The notes beneath the pieces were generated by a model. The model made no database searches. It saw nothing but the letters and a program-made list of their open reading frames with translations, and was not told the DNA's origin. The position numbers and the translations under genes are program-made. 32,472 nt of DNA, from NCBI GenBank assembly GCA_030611045.1, contig JAUWQN010000011.1:1-32472 (forward strand), read 5' to 3'. Of the stretch, positions 17,196-25,985 are shown in pieces (the stretch's first letter is position 1; each line of letters starts with the position of its first letter). The stretch is from Methanosarcinales archaeon. Its GTDB lineage: Archaea; Halobacteriota; Syntropharchaeia; Alkanophagales; Methanospirareceae.

Positions 17196-18914
17196 TTATT
17201 CCAGCTCTTTAAAGCTTTTCTCGGTGAATGCATCGCAGATTTCATCTGGATTGCCTCGCATTACAATTCTGCCCTCATCAATTAAGATCGCTTCGTGTGC
17301 AAGCTCCCGGATTATGTCAAGCTGATGACTCACAACCAGAATGGTAGTGTTGAACTCACGATTTAAATCTTTCAGTGCATTTGCTACAATACGCAGCGAA
17401 ATCGGGTCTACGTCGCCAAACGGCTCGTCTAATAGCAGAATTTCACAGTTTGAAGCTAATAGCGCAGCAATTGCAAGCCGTATCTCCTCGCCCATGCTCG
17501 TTTCAGAAATATAACGCCCAAATATATCTTCGGGTAGATTCACCGCACTAAGGTACGGTTTAACGGCTTTAAATGCCTCCACCGCTGGTAATTTAGGAAA
17601 CAACTCATCCAATATATCCAGATCGAGCCCTAACTCGTTGAGTCTTCCCTTCGCTTCTTCCTCCGGCATGTCCGCGAGTCGTAAAAGAACATCAAGTGTG
17701 ACGTCGCTTATACCACATTCTCTCGCCCTTTCCAGCGCCTGTTTCACCATCTCGAACTTCTTCAACCCTATCTTTTGAGAAATGAAGTCCAGGATGAGCT
17801 GGTAAGGTGGAAGTGCAAACTCTTGATGAATAATGCCTAATTTGCTCCTCGCCTCTATTGACCGCTCACCATATTCCGCAATATTAGCAAAGTCCACTCT
17901 TCCTATTCTAATTAGAATATGCCCACTATCCGGTTTCTCAAAACCGCCCAATAACCTCATCAATACCGTCTTTCCCATTGCGGAGGGCCCAATTATCCCA
18001 AGTATATCTCCCTTTGGGATCTTGATATTGAGGTCTTGCATCTCAATCGTTCTTATCAATGTACGGGAAGTGACGAGATCGTATTTCTTCCAGGCGCCAT
18101 CAACCCAGACCATCGTATGCTTTTCATCTTTTATCGGCGCTAACGCTTTTTCGGGCTCGAGTGGCGCTAAGAACTTCTCAATCACACTCTCCGTATCGCC
18201 TCCCTCTACTATTCTCCCGTTATCCAGCATGATCAACCTATCGCTGAGAGATCTATGCACGTCTGGCATATGCGAGACGAGCAACATACTCAAATCAGTT
18301 CGATCTTTCACCCTTTTCAAACTCTCAAGCAGATATTTTCTCGTTAGGGGGTCTGACATCGTGCCGGGCTCATCAAGCAGTAATAAAGAAGGTTCTTTCG
18401 CAAGTTGTCGGGCAAGTAAAACCCTCTGTTTGTCACCACCACTCAAAATCGTGAAAAGATGATTCCATTTGTCACGCAGCCCCACAAGGTCAAGTATTTT
18501 AAATGCCTCTTCCTTCAACTCCTCGTATTCATCCTCAAACTCTGGTACTTCTTCAAAACCCACCTGTTTCGCTCGTAACCGTTTTATCACATTGTCAATT
18601 ACTGAGATATTATAAAGTGCGAAAGAGCGCTGAAGGTGAAAAGCAGTCTTCTCACGGAGAATTCTGAACTCCCCATAGGATGAATCTGGCGTTACCCGAG
18701 CACCATCCAGTTCTATGAAACCATCGTCAAATCGCTCGTAACCGCGAAGCATGCGAAGTAACGTTGTCTTGCCCGCACCACTCCTTCCTATTATCCCCAG
18801 CGTCTCACCCTTTTCTATCTCGAACGATACATCATCCAGCGCTACCAGCTCTTTACCTAAGTTCGCTAATTCATACCGCTTACAGAGCCCCTGAACACGC
18901 AATAATTCCCCCAT
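17196..18914 (-). CDS. atwA: Methyl-coenzyme M reductase system component A2 (AtwA)
   Basis: A 572-residue cytoplasmic ATPase with two ABC-type domains and no membrane part. Domain 1 has Walker A GRSGAGKT (43-50), signature LSGGDKQR (157-164) and Walker B SLLLLDEP (176-183). Domain 2 has Walker A GPSAMGKT (309-316), a degenerate signature ETSMGEEIR (471-479) and Walker B EILLLDEP (491-498). It carries AtwA-specific inserts, including an acidic stretch after the first Q-loop (EEVPEFEDEYEELKEE). AtwA uses ATP in the reductive activation of methyl-coenzyme M reductase, so it marks a methanogen or anaerobic methane/alkane oxidiser. It is probably a single transcription unit, running towards tRNA-Glu on the same strand. 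Confidence 0.93.
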   Translation of the reverse strand: MGELLRVQGLCKRYELANLGKELVALDDVSFEIEKGETLGIIGRSGAGKTTLLRMLRGYERFDDGFIELDGARVTPDSSYGEFRILREKTAFHLQRSFALYNISVIDNVIKRLRAKQVGFEEVPEFEDEYEELKEEAFKILDLVGLRDKWNHLFTILSGGDKQRVLLARQLAKEPSLLLLDEPGTMSDPLTRKYLLESLKRVKDRTDLSMLLVSHMPDVHRSLSDRLIMLDNGRIVEGGDTESVIEKFLAPLEPEKALAPIKDEKHTMVWVDGAWKKYDLVTSRTLIRTIEMQDLNIKIPKGDILGIIGPSAMGKTVLMRLLGGFEKPDSGHILIRIGRVDFANIAEYGERSIEARSKLGIIHQEFALPPYQLILDFISQKIGLKKFEMVKQALERARECGISDVTLDVLLRLADMPEEEAKGRLNELGLDLDILDELFPKLPAVEAFKAVKPYLSAVNLPEDIFGRYISETSMGEEIRLAIAALLASNCEILLLDEPFGDVDPISLRIVANALKDLNREFNTTILVVSHQLDIIRELAHEAILIDEGRIVMRGNPDEICDAFTEKSFKELE

Positions 18915-19297
18915 CTTTCATCGCCTCTTGTTACTACCAAGCTAATATGGATTAGTATAACCTCACATCATAAAGTATTAATTGAATTCGACTTTCAGAT
19001 GCGGGTCACCGTTAAAGGTAGCGTCTGTGGCTTTGCACGCCCCTAAGATTGTATATTTGCCAATTTGCACTCATTAGAGTGGTAAACGAGCTTTTACAAA
19101 CTCGTGAAGGAATCCACTGCGGAAACAAGGCAATGACATACGCCAAAAGAGCTGCACACCGTTGAGTGCACTACGCACGGACATTGTAAGGAGATGGATG
19201 CGTTTATCAAAACAGAACTTGAAGGTATGTTTTAGTGATTCCCACTTTTAAAAAGGTTTGAATTGTTGTTGGATACCGATAACAAAAAGGGTGAAAA
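18915..19297. other. Gap with no recognised gene
   Basis: 383 bases without a supported gene. Between about 19080 and 19235 the plus strand has two short overlapping open stretches in different frames, each broken by a stop. They could be the trace of a decayed gene, but show no family motif. TTTTAAAAA at about 19247-19255 is a plausible TATA box for the gene at 19298. Confidence 0.4.
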
Positions 19298-19660
19298 ATG
19301 GCACTGATCTTAGAAAATTTCCTCATCCGCAAGCGGGATGATTCCCGTCCGGCGGGATCAAGTGGATATGCTGTTCGCATTCCCTCTGTGTTCTTGTTCA
19401 TGCTTTCTGATGGCGCTGAAGTAAGAGGCGAGATGAAACTGGGTAACGAAGAGCAAGAAATAACGCTGATTCTTGAGAAGGCAAGTTGCGACGACTTCCT
19501 GCACATCTCCGCTGAAGATTGGGATGATACGTTTACGGAAGGCAGAGCAGATTTCAAGCTACAAGAAGCTTTTCAAACTGGAAAAAGGACACTGCTATAC
19601 GAGAAACGTGATGTTATCACATCCCCTGCACAATCCTGCAAAATCTCCCCTAAACGCTGA
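19298..19660 (+). CDS. Hypothetical protein
   Basis: A 120-residue protein I do not recognise. The first part looks beta-rich (RIPSVFLFMLSDGAEVRGEMKLG, EITLILE), the middle is acidic (EDWDDTFTEG), and the tail is basic. No signal peptide, membrane helix or metal motif. An AAGGGTGA-like ribosome site precedes ATG 19298, and a TATA-like element lies some 45 bases upstream, which supports expression. Its last 11 bases overlap the convergent aldolase gene. It may belong with the aldolase/AOR region only by position. Confidence 0.5.
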   Translation: MALILENFLIRKRDDSRPAGSSGYAVRIPSVFLFMLSDGAEVRGEMKLGNEEQEITLILEKASCDDFLHISAEDWDDTFTEGRADFKLQEAFQTGKRTLLYEKRDVITSPAQSCKISPKR

Positions 19661-20213
19661 TTCTTTTTGCGCCATCCACAAGATATTTAACCGTGCAGGC
19701 GTGCTCAACCGAGCTGAGGATTACATAAGCTTCATCTACCGTTGCGCCACGCGCAAATGTGCCGTGACCCTGAACGACAATTCCCTTATGGTCACGAAGC
19801 GCAGTGGCTGCATTTCGTGCCAATTCGTCCGAGCCTACACCGCCACGCACCACTGGTATTTCGTGCAGAACGTAAATGCTTTCCGCATCTTCAGGAACTA
19901 TCAGCTCGCCCGGCTTGTAAAGCATTGACATTGCCACCGCGTATTTTGAATGCCCATGTAGGATAGCAAGCGCAGACGTCGCCTTGTAAATCGCGCGATG
20001 GACGTTTACCTCTGTTGAAGCGATCACGTCAAGCTCATCGGGAGATGCGGGGTCTATGGAAACCGTGACAATTTGTCCTTCAAGCTCGTCAAGCATACTC
20101 CCCGTCGTGCTGATCAGCATCTGGTCACCAACTCGCTTGCTAACATTGCCAAAATGCGAATGCGCAAGCCCTGCATCAACTATCTTCTTCCCGTACTTTA
20201 TTAATTCTTGCAT
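19650..20213 (-). CDS. Class II (zinc) aldolase, AraD/FucA family
   Basis: A 187-residue protein, short for the family but with the key residues in place: the GNVS loop, the STTGS phosphate-binding stretch, E68 in STEVNVHRAIY as acid/base, and zinc ligands H86 and H88 in LHGHSKY and H150 in VQGHGTF. Spacing matches L-fuculose-1-phosphate aldolase (E73, H92, H94, H155). It would cleave a phosphorylated sugar or deoxysugar to a lactaldehyde- or glycolaldehyde-type product plus dihydroxyacetone phosphate, or act in reverse. It starts only 3 bases after the second AOR gene, so the two form an operon. That pairing suggests aldehyde handoff (inference). Confidence 0.85.
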   Translation of the reverse strand: MQELIKYGKKIVDAGLAHSHFGNVSKRVGDQMLISTTGSMLDELEGQIVTVSIDPASPDELDVIASTEVNVHRAIYKATSALAILHGHSKYAVAMSMLYKPGELIVPEDAESIYVLHEIPVVRGGVGSDELARNAATALRDHKGIVVQGHGTFARGATVDEAYVILSSVEHACTVKYLVDGAKRISV

Positions 20214-20216
20214 CTT

Positions 20217-21944
20217 CTATATCCCCAACCGTTTCAATGCGCGTTCTGTTGGCACACCGTTTTCAGTCCAGCCACGCATACGATAATATTCATCGCGTGT
20301 TTTTAAGAACTCTTCCCTGTCTATTACTCTTCCATCTACTTTCTTCTCAAAGAATCTCTCTGGAAGAGTGTCATCATCTTTAGAAAAGCCCTCCCTTAAA
20401 TTATAAACTCGTTCTACGTTCCATATTCGCTCGCCAACGAGCATTAAATCCTCGGATGTGTAATCCACGCCTGTTACCGCACTCAAGACGTTCGCGTACT
20501 CCTCCTCACCGACGCCGAAGAATGCGAATTTACAGACCACCAGCGAATCAACCGCTGCAAATCTATCCTGGAATATCTTCGTGTGTCCTGCTTTTCCCGC
20601 AAGTGTGTAAGGGTCAATCGCCTTTGGCTTCCTCAGTATCTCAGGCGCGACAAGGTATGCCCTCGTATGACATCCTCCGCGATTAGAAGTGGCATAACTG
20701 AACCCCAAGCCCTTTACGCCGCGAGGGTCGTACGCTGGAAGTTCGAGTCCTTTTACCTGGATGGACTTCTCAGGACTGCATTCTGACGCCGAAAAAAGCT
20801 TTGCACCCCAGCCAAGCTGTTCTCCCATACCCTCTTTTTCACCGATCATTCTCGTAAAACGTAAAAGCTCAGCCGGAGAGATGCCTTTATTTCTTATTTC
20901 CGAGTAACAACCTAAAACGCCAGCAACCGAGATAGTGTCCAACCCGTAATCATTACAGAGCCGGTTTGCCTCAACAACCGCGCTGTAATCTGGATTTTGG
21001 ATATTCGCACTCATCAGACCAATTGTCTCGTATTCCGGCAGTTCATTACCCTCCTTGTCCTCTCGCTTACAGGCAATAGGGCAGGAATAGCAGGCCCTTC
21101 TTTGTGGTGACCATTGTTCCACTATGCTCTTTGCAAAAAAAGGGCTAAGATTGAAGTCGGGTTCTACCTTCCTGAAATTTGCTACCGGTAAAATTCTCAT
21201 CCAGCTCGTTATCTTCATTAAAAACGGCGTTCCGAAAACCGACAGCCCTTTGCTTATAGTCGGACTCGCAATCAATAGCCTGCTAATCAACTTCTTCTGC
21301 TTTAAAAATTCCGCCCTATCGAAGATGTCAACGTGTCCCGTGCCTTTTACCACAACCGCCTTCAGATTCTTCGAGCCCATTACCGCCCCCACACCCCCGC
21401 GCCCAAACGCATGAACCGCATCTGACATGATTGCAGCTAAAAGCACCTGTTTCTCACCTGCTCTGCCGATACAAGCTACGCTGCCCTTATTCTTAAGAAG
21501 ACTCGTGGTCTCTTTTACGTTCTTACCCCACAGCTTCTCTGCTGGTCTAATGTCCACTTTGTCATCTTCTATTTCAATAAATACCCGCTCTTGCGATTTA
21601 CCAGCAATAATTAGCGCGTCATATCCTGCTTTTTTCAGTTCCGGGCCAAATGAACCACCGCAGTTAGAATCGAATATCGTTCCGGTCAAAGGGGACTTTG
21701 TGGACAGCGAGACTCTGCCTGATGCTGGCGTGGTGGTACCGGTCAACGGTCCTGCAGCAAATACAAGCAGATTGGCTGGTGAGAATGCGTCAACTTGTCC
21801 TGCGTTATAAACTATTTTCGCTCCGAGCCCTCGACCACCAATATATCCTCTAAGTAAAGACGCCTCAGGGGCAAAGCTATCCACCTCACCTTTTGAAAGG
21901 TCTATCCGAAGTATCTTATTTTTCCAGCCGTATACTGCCTTCAT
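20217..21944 (-). CDS. Aldehyde:ferredoxin oxidoreductase (tungsten AOR family), second copy
   Basis: A 575-residue protein with the full AOR pattern: ILRIDLSKGEV, YIGGRGLGAK, FAAGPLTGTTTPASGR, STKSPLTGTIFDSNCGG (pterin binding), FGRGGVGAVMGSKNLKAVVV, cubane ligands CYSCPIAC (285-292) and a late cysteine in LVVCKF. It differs clearly from the first copy in the substrate domain, so a different aldehyde is expected. ATG 21944 is preceded by GAGGAGT. Unlike the first copy it has no ferredoxin gene beside it; it is followed after 3 bases by a class II aldolase. Probably oxidises an aldehyde arising from that aldolase or scavenges aldehydes. Confidence 0.93.
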   Translation of the reverse strand: MKAVYGWKNKILRIDLSKGEVDSFAPEASLLRGYIGGRGLGAKIVYNAGQVDAFSPANLLVFAAGPLTGTTTPASGRVSLSTKSPLTGTIFDSNCGGSFGPELKKAGYDALIIAGKSQERVFIEIEDDKVDIRPAEKLWGKNVKETTSLLKNKGSVACIGRAGEKQVLLAAIMSDAVHAFGRGGVGAVMGSKNLKAVVVKGTGHVDIFDRAEFLKQKKLISRLLIASPTISKGLSVFGTPFLMKITSWMRILPVANFRKVEPDFNLSPFFAKSIVEQWSPQRRACYSCPIACKREDKEGNELPEYETIGLMSANIQNPDYSAVVEANRLCNDYGLDTISVAGVLGCYSEIRNKGISPAELLRFTRMIGEKEGMGEQLGWGAKLFSASECSPEKSIQVKGLELPAYDPRGVKGLGFSYATSNRGGCHTRAYLVAPEILRKPKAIDPYTLAGKAGHTKIFQDRFAAVDSLVVCKFAFFGVGEEEYANVLSAVTGVDYTSEDLMLVGERIWNVERVYNLREGFSKDDDTLPERFFEKKVDGRVIDREEFLKTRDEYYRMRGWTENGVPTERALKRLGI

Positions 21945-21985
21945 ATTTACTCCTCAGGTCAGGATGTTAGTGAGCAGTTATCTAA

Positions 21986-23032
21986 CTAACCCAACAGCTT
22001 ACTCATACATCCTGCTATAAGTCCACCGATAGCATCATCCATGAAAACCCCCAACCGACTCAATATCCCGGGTTTCCTTGTATCATAATAGAAGAAATTA
22101 AAAAGCGCTTTTTTCCCACCGATATATTCCGCTATGTCAATCCCGATAAGCTCATCAGCGACAATACAGGCTGCATCGGTTTCTCCCGCTTCACCGGCTC
22201 GTCCTGTTCGTATCTCTTCCTCATCGGCATGCAATGCCGCTGCCAGCAGCAATGCCACATTCACATCCGAACATTCCTTCTTGATCATTTCTTCCAATCT
22301 CGTTTTTAACTCATCCTCTCCGATTTCTCCTTCCACCGGAACATAGAGTTCCAAAGCCGTTGATACCATATCCGCCATATGTATCCCGCGCTCTTCCAGC
22401 CTTTCGAGTATCGGTCTATCCATTTCCCACGTATTGTGATTAAAAAGAGCGTCTTTCACTCCTTCTCTTACAACTTCGTAGATTGTCCTTCCCAATTCTG
22501 TCGCTCTACCTGCAAATGGCTCCTCTTCTCTCCACCCTTCTTTGTCCTCCCCATAACAAGCAACAACCACGGAATCCGTAGCGTCACCGGTGAATAACTC
22601 CCCGTTTTGATAGCGCACATCGAGATCGAAGAACGCTGCTGTCTTCGCTTCCGTTGTGACAATGATCACATTCGCCATTGCGGATGGCGACAAGTTCTTA
22701 CTTATCAACAGGATTATGTTCACGGTCGAACTTGATTGAGTCGGTGGCTTTTCGATGCCCGCAGTTATAATAGCAGTTACATCCTCTTTCTCTACGATCC
22801 TTGCATTCTCCATCTTGACGGCGGTCATCAAGCCAACGAGTTCGCCTCTTTTTAACCCCTCTTCCTTCGCAAAAGAATCGAAGAGTTCAATAGCATTTTC
22901 GTTAAAGTCACTGCTTACTGTAACATTGAGTATCGTTTTCGCCTTTACGAAACCCCCGTTATAGACTGCGGAACTCAGCACGTTGAAATCTCCGTGCACT
23001 GCAATATAATCCTGCGTTTTCTCTATTTCCAT
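21986..23032 (-). CDS. cbiS: Bifunctional adenosylcobinamide amidohydrolase / alpha-ribazole-phosphate phosphatase (CbiZ-CobZ fusion)
   Basis: 348 residues in two parts. The N-terminal about 200 are CbiZ-like: LSSAVYNGGFVKAKTILN, GLMTAVKM, VTAIITAGIEKP, and a thiol-free core as in the amidohydrolase that converts salvaged cobinamide to cobyric acid. The C-terminal about 145 are CobZ-like (related to phosphatidylglycerophosphatase A): VADELIGIDIAEYIGG and SRLGVFMDDAIGGLIAG, the acidic metal site of the phosphatase that finishes the nucleotide loop. The same fusion order is known as CbiS in Methanopyrus. It is divergent from cobT across an AT-rich promoter of about 85 bases, so the two probably share control in corrinoid salvage. 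Confidence 0.88.
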   Translation of the reverse strand: MEIEKTQDYIAVHGDFNVLSSAVYNGGFVKAKTILNVTVSSDFNENAIELFDSFAKEEGLKRGELVGLMTAVKMENARIVEKEDVTAIITAGIEKPPTQSSSTVNIILLISKNLSPSAMANVIIVTTEAKTAAFFDLDVRYQNGELFTGDATDSVVVACYGEDKEGWREEEPFAGRATELGRTIYEVVREGVKDALFNHNTWEMDRPILERLEERGIHMADMVSTALELYVPVEGEIGEDELKTRLEEMIKKECSDVNVALLLAAALHADEEEIRTGRAGEAGETDAACIVADELIGIDIAEYIGGKKALFNFFYYDTRKPGILSRLGVFMDDAIGGLIAGCMSKLLG

Positions 23033-23116
23033 GTTTCTTAGTTAGAAAGAAATAACACTTCTAAAAGTTTTTATTAACCTGCTTATCAATACACTGCAAA
23101 CAAGGTGATGACAATC

Positions 23117-23168
23117 ATGGAAATGAAAAAAAACCTTAGAACGAATCAAAGCACTGGACGGAACAGCG
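23117..23168 (+). other. Likely true N-terminus of cobT, out of frame at an A8 run
   Basis: ATG 23117 has a Shine-Dalgarno (AAGGTGA, 23102-23108) at good spacing. After GAAATG an 8-base A run (23126-23133) puts it out of frame. With seven As the frame would read [17 protein letters not shown] straight into the cobT frame, which is exactly the usual CobT beginning. As given, the cobT frame has a TGA at 23124. Confidence 0.6.
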
Positions 23169-24167
23169 ATGCGAATCGCCAGAGAAAGACAAGATAATCT
23201 CACAAAACCCACGAGTAGCTTAGGAACCTTAGAAGACATACCCATACAAATTGCTGGAATGAGGGGCAATCCCACACCGAAGATAAAAGATAAAGTAATT
23301 ATCACGATGGCTGGTGACCACGGCGTTACGGAGGCAGGAGTGAGTGCGTATCCCAACGAGATTACTGGTCAGATGATTTATAATTTCCTTAGCGGTGGTG
23401 CCGCAATAAATGTATTGGCAAGACACGTGGGTGCACGCGTTGTTGTCGTTGATATGGGCGTTGCTGCGGGTATAGAAAGCGAAACGCTGGTTGATAAGAA
23501 AATCGGTTATGGTACCGCTAATATGATAAACGGACCTGCAATGACGTATGAGGACGCGGTGAGGTCTATCGAAGCGGGCATAGAAGTCCTTGAACTCGAA
23601 GCTGAAAAGGGGATGGATATTGTTGGCGTTGGGGATATGGGCATTGGAAATACAACGCCAAGCAGTGCTATTGCAGCGGTAATAACAGGAGAAGCTGTGA
23701 GAGAAGTAACAGGTAGAGGAACAGGCATTGACGATGAGACGCTTGAAAGAAAAATAAAGGTGATAGAGGAAGCAATAAGAGTTAATACCCCAGACAAAAA
23801 AGACCCGATAGACGTTCTCGCTAAAGTAGGTGGTTTTGAGATCGGGGGTATGGCTGGAGTTATGCTGGCGGCGGCATCGCATAGAATTCCTGTCGTTATT
23901 GACGGTTTCGTATCAGGTGCCGCAGCGTTAATTGCTTACGAGATAGCACCCGCGGTGAAAGATTACATGATTGCCGCGCATCGATCAGTAGAAAGAGGAC
24001 ATTCTGTGGTTCTCGATTACATCGGGTTAAAGCCATTGCTTGACCTGGATATGCGACTTGGCGAAGGAACTGGTGCGGCGTTAGGAATAAGCATTGTAGA
24101 AGCAGCATGCAAAATACTGAACGAGATGGCGACTTTTGAAGAGGCTGGGGTTTCGGATAAAGCATAG
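23169..24167 (+). CDS. cobT: Nicotinate-nucleotide:dimethylbenzimidazole phosphoribosyltransferase, bacterial type
   Basis: 332 residues from the first in-frame ATG. It transfers phosphoribose to the lower-ligand base of cobamides. Seen: [45 protein letters not shown], and [13 protein letters not shown] carrying the catalytic glutamate equivalent to Glu317 of the Salmonella enzyme. This is the bacterial CobT family, not the GGHDTQ-type archaeal CobT. About 17 residues of the family N-terminus lie in another frame just upstream, across an A8 run. Translation from ATG 23169 would lack them and has no ribosome site. Divergent from cbiS and convergent with the HTH-ACT gene. Confidence 0.92.
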   Translation: MRIARERQDNLTKPTSSLGTLEDIPIQIAGMRGNPTPKIKDKVIITMAGDHGVTEAGVSAYPNEITGQMIYNFLSGGAAINVLARHVGARVVVVDMGVAAGIESETLVDKKIGYGTANMINGPAMTYEDAVRSIEAGIEVLELEAEKGMDIVGVGDMGIGNTTPSSAIAAVITGEAVREVTGRGTGIDDETLERKIKVIEEAIRVNTPDKKDPIDVLAKVGGFEIGGMAGVMLAAASHRIPVVIDGFVSGAAALIAYEIAPAVKDYMIAAHRSVERGHSVVLDYIGLKPLLDLDMRLGEGTGAALGISIVEAACKILNEMATFEEAGVSDKA

Positions 24168-24259
24168 CTCAACGACCTCCAACTGCTCCAGCACCCTTCT
24201 TCTCGCTTCCATCGCTTCACGTAAACGTAAAGTTCACCGTCCTTCCTATTATTCATTAT

Positions 24260-24772
24260 TCATGTCGGTGGGTGAATCTGCACGCCCTTTACACTCTTTA
24301 GCTTGCCTATTTCTTCTATTAACTCTCCCGGTATGTTTTTATCAGTGATAATCGTGAGTTTAGGAGCATCCACCAAATAGGGGTCATCACTAACCGCTTG
24401 TCTTATGCTCAATCCGCGCCTCGCCATAACCGTAGCAACCTCTCCAAGTATCCCTTTTGCTTTCGCATCCAAAGGGTGGATTATAATCACACTGAGCCCC
24501 AATAAAGGCGCTACTTCAGCAAGAAACGCAATAGACCGAATGTTTTCAAATATTTTTTTCAACTCAGGCTCCGTTAAGATTCTTTTCACGGTCATATCAA
24601 CTACACGCCGATCCACACCTATCTCGTTTGCTATCTGCGTATGAGCTATCTCAATCCTGCCCGAAGCTACTTTACCTTCAGGAGTCACTTGAAATCCTCT
24701 TTCCAGTAAGAGTTCTATAACCTTCTTTTGCGATGGAGACCCCTCAAACTTCCCCATTACTTCTTTCCACAT
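24260..24772 (-). CDS. HTH-ACT domain regulator of amino acid metabolism
   Basis: A 170-residue protein. The N-terminal about 75 residues form a helix-turn-helix (HTQIANEIGVDRRVVDMTVKRIL), preceded by SPSQKKVIELLLERGF. The C-terminal about 80 residues are an ACT domain (LSVIIIHPLDAKAKGILGEVATVMARRGLSIRQ, with the effector loop, then KLTIITDKNIPGELIEEIGKLKSVKGVQI). This is the layout of predicted archaeal amino-acid regulators (COG2150 type). The ligand is probably an amino acid; the target is unknown. The LeuA/CimA gene 2 kb away is a possible target by context only. Confidence 0.82.
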   Translation of the reverse strand: MWKEVMGKFEGSPSQKKVIELLLERGFQVTPEGKVASGRIEIAHTQIANEIGVDRRVVDMTVKRILTEPELKKIFENIRSIAFLAEVAPLLGLSVIIIHPLDAKAKGILGEVATVMARRGLSIRQAVSDDPYLVDAPKLTIITDKNIPGELIEEIGKLKSVKGVQIHPPT

Positions 24773-24873
24773 CGCTTTCTTATTTTCCGTAAGTAACCGC
24801 TTTCCTTCTTTCCTTTAAATAAAAGGCGCTAATCCCGATTTACGTGGTATTGAGTGGTGTTTGTTTGACAGAA

Positions 24874-25197
24874 TTACCGATATCCCCTCTTCATTATATC
24901 CTCTCTTATTTCCTCTAATCTCCTCGTTGTAGTATCCACTTTGTCTCTCACTCCTTCCTCCACTGATTGCATACTCACTCGTAAAGATCTCTCCTTCTCT
25001 GTGATATCCCCTTCTATCTTCCGTAATCGCTCATCGATGCTTAAAAACAGAATAGCCATCATTCCTATCAATATCACTGCAGACATTACGATCACTGGGT
25101 CCTCCCTAGCACTACCATACTCATATACTACCTTATACACCAGCACAAAGGCCGAGAAGACCATCACCACCGAAAATATTATATTCCTTGTTTCCAT
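24874..25197 (-). CDS. Small two-helix membrane protein with coiled coil
   Basis: 107 residues: transmembrane segments at about 6-25 and 36-53, then a charged helical tail (about 54-107; heptad-like ERLRKIEGDI, RLEEIREDI) that should form a coiled coil in the cytoplasm. GGGGTGAG at good spacing before ATG 25197 supports translation. No family recognised. It stands alone, between the HTH-ACT gene and the divergent mobA. Confidence 0.6.
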   Translation of the reverse strand: METRNIIFSVVMVFSAFVLVYKVVYEYGSAREDPVIVMSAVILIGMMAILFLSIDERLRKIEGDITEKERSLRVSMQSVEEGVRDKVDTTTRRLEEIREDIMKRGYR

Positions 25198-25285
25198 ACT
25201 ATACTCTCACCCCTTTTTTCCCCTTTTTATTTTTAGTTACTTTCGCTGGAAATTCATAACCATAATTATCTAACTTTCCTTTTCT

Positions 25286-25299
25286 ATTTAAATATAAAA
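25286..25299 (+). promoter_or_regulatory. TATA box for mobA
   Basis: ATTTAAATATAAAA lies 26-39 bases before ATG 25325, which places transcription start near the start codon. A GACGGAG touches the ATG, too close to be a normal ribosome site. Confidence 0.45.
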
Positions 25300-25324
25300 C
25301 CTGTTAGTTTCTGAACTGACGGAG

Positions 25325-25975
25325 ATGCAAAAAACAGTACTCATCCTGGCAGGAGGTAAAAGTCAAAGATTCCAATCTTTGGATAAATGTTTCATCACGT
25401 TAAACGACAAACCGCTCATACAGCATGCTATTGATAACCTCTCAAACGTGGTAGACGAAATAATAGTGGCAGCACGAGACGAGCAGCAGGGAGAGCAGAT
25501 CAGAGATAAAATATCCAATGATATCGTTTTAGTTTTTGACACGTTGAAGGGTTTTGGGCCGCTTGCAGGCATCCTACCAGGTTTAGAAAGGGCTACCTCT
25601 TCGTATTCCCTCGTCATCGGCTGCGATATGCCGTTTGTGAACAGATACGTGGTAGAATTCCTGTTTGAGGTGGCTGAGCGTGGTAACTACGATGCAGTCG
25701 TGCCGATATGGGAAAGCGGAATGGTAGAGCAATTGCATGCAGTTTATAAAAGGGAGCCGATGCTTGCTGCGATAAGGGATTCGATAAAAAAAGGTGATGC
25801 AAAGATGTTTAATGTTTTATCCCGGCTCAAAAACGTCAATTACATTCCCATGAATACAATAAGAGACATTGACACGGAGTTGATAACCTTTCGAAACATT
25901 AATACACCTGAGGAGTTGAAAAATTGTGCATCACTGGTTGAGACGGAAATGCCACGAGACGATATGCGGAAATAA
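25325..25975 (+). CDS. mobA: Molybdenum cofactor guanylyltransferase
   Basis: A 216-residue nucleotidyltransferase that joins GMP to molybdopterin. Seen: the nucleotide loop LAGGKSQRFQSLDKCF (8-23), the GPLAGI segment, and the metal-binding VIGCDMPFV. Length is in the normal MobA range. Tungsten AOR-type enzymes usually carry bis-pterin without a nucleotide, so MobA may instead serve a molybdenum/tungsten enzyme such as formylmethanofuran or formate dehydrogenase elsewhere (established for those families; not shown here). The 3' end converges with the PHP gene, 10 bases apart. Confidence 0.9.
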   Translation: MQKTVLILAGGKSQRFQSLDKCFITLNDKPLIQHAIDNLSNVVDEIIVAARDEQQGEQIRDKISNDIVLVFDTLKGFGPLAGILPGLERATSSYSLVIGCDMPFVNRYVVEFLFEVAERGNYDAVVPIWESGMVEQLHAVYKREPMLAAIRDSIKKGDAKMFNVLSRLKNVNYIPMNTIRDIDTELITFRNINTPEELKNCASLVETEMPRDDMRK

Positions 25976-25985
25976 ACCCGTCTTT

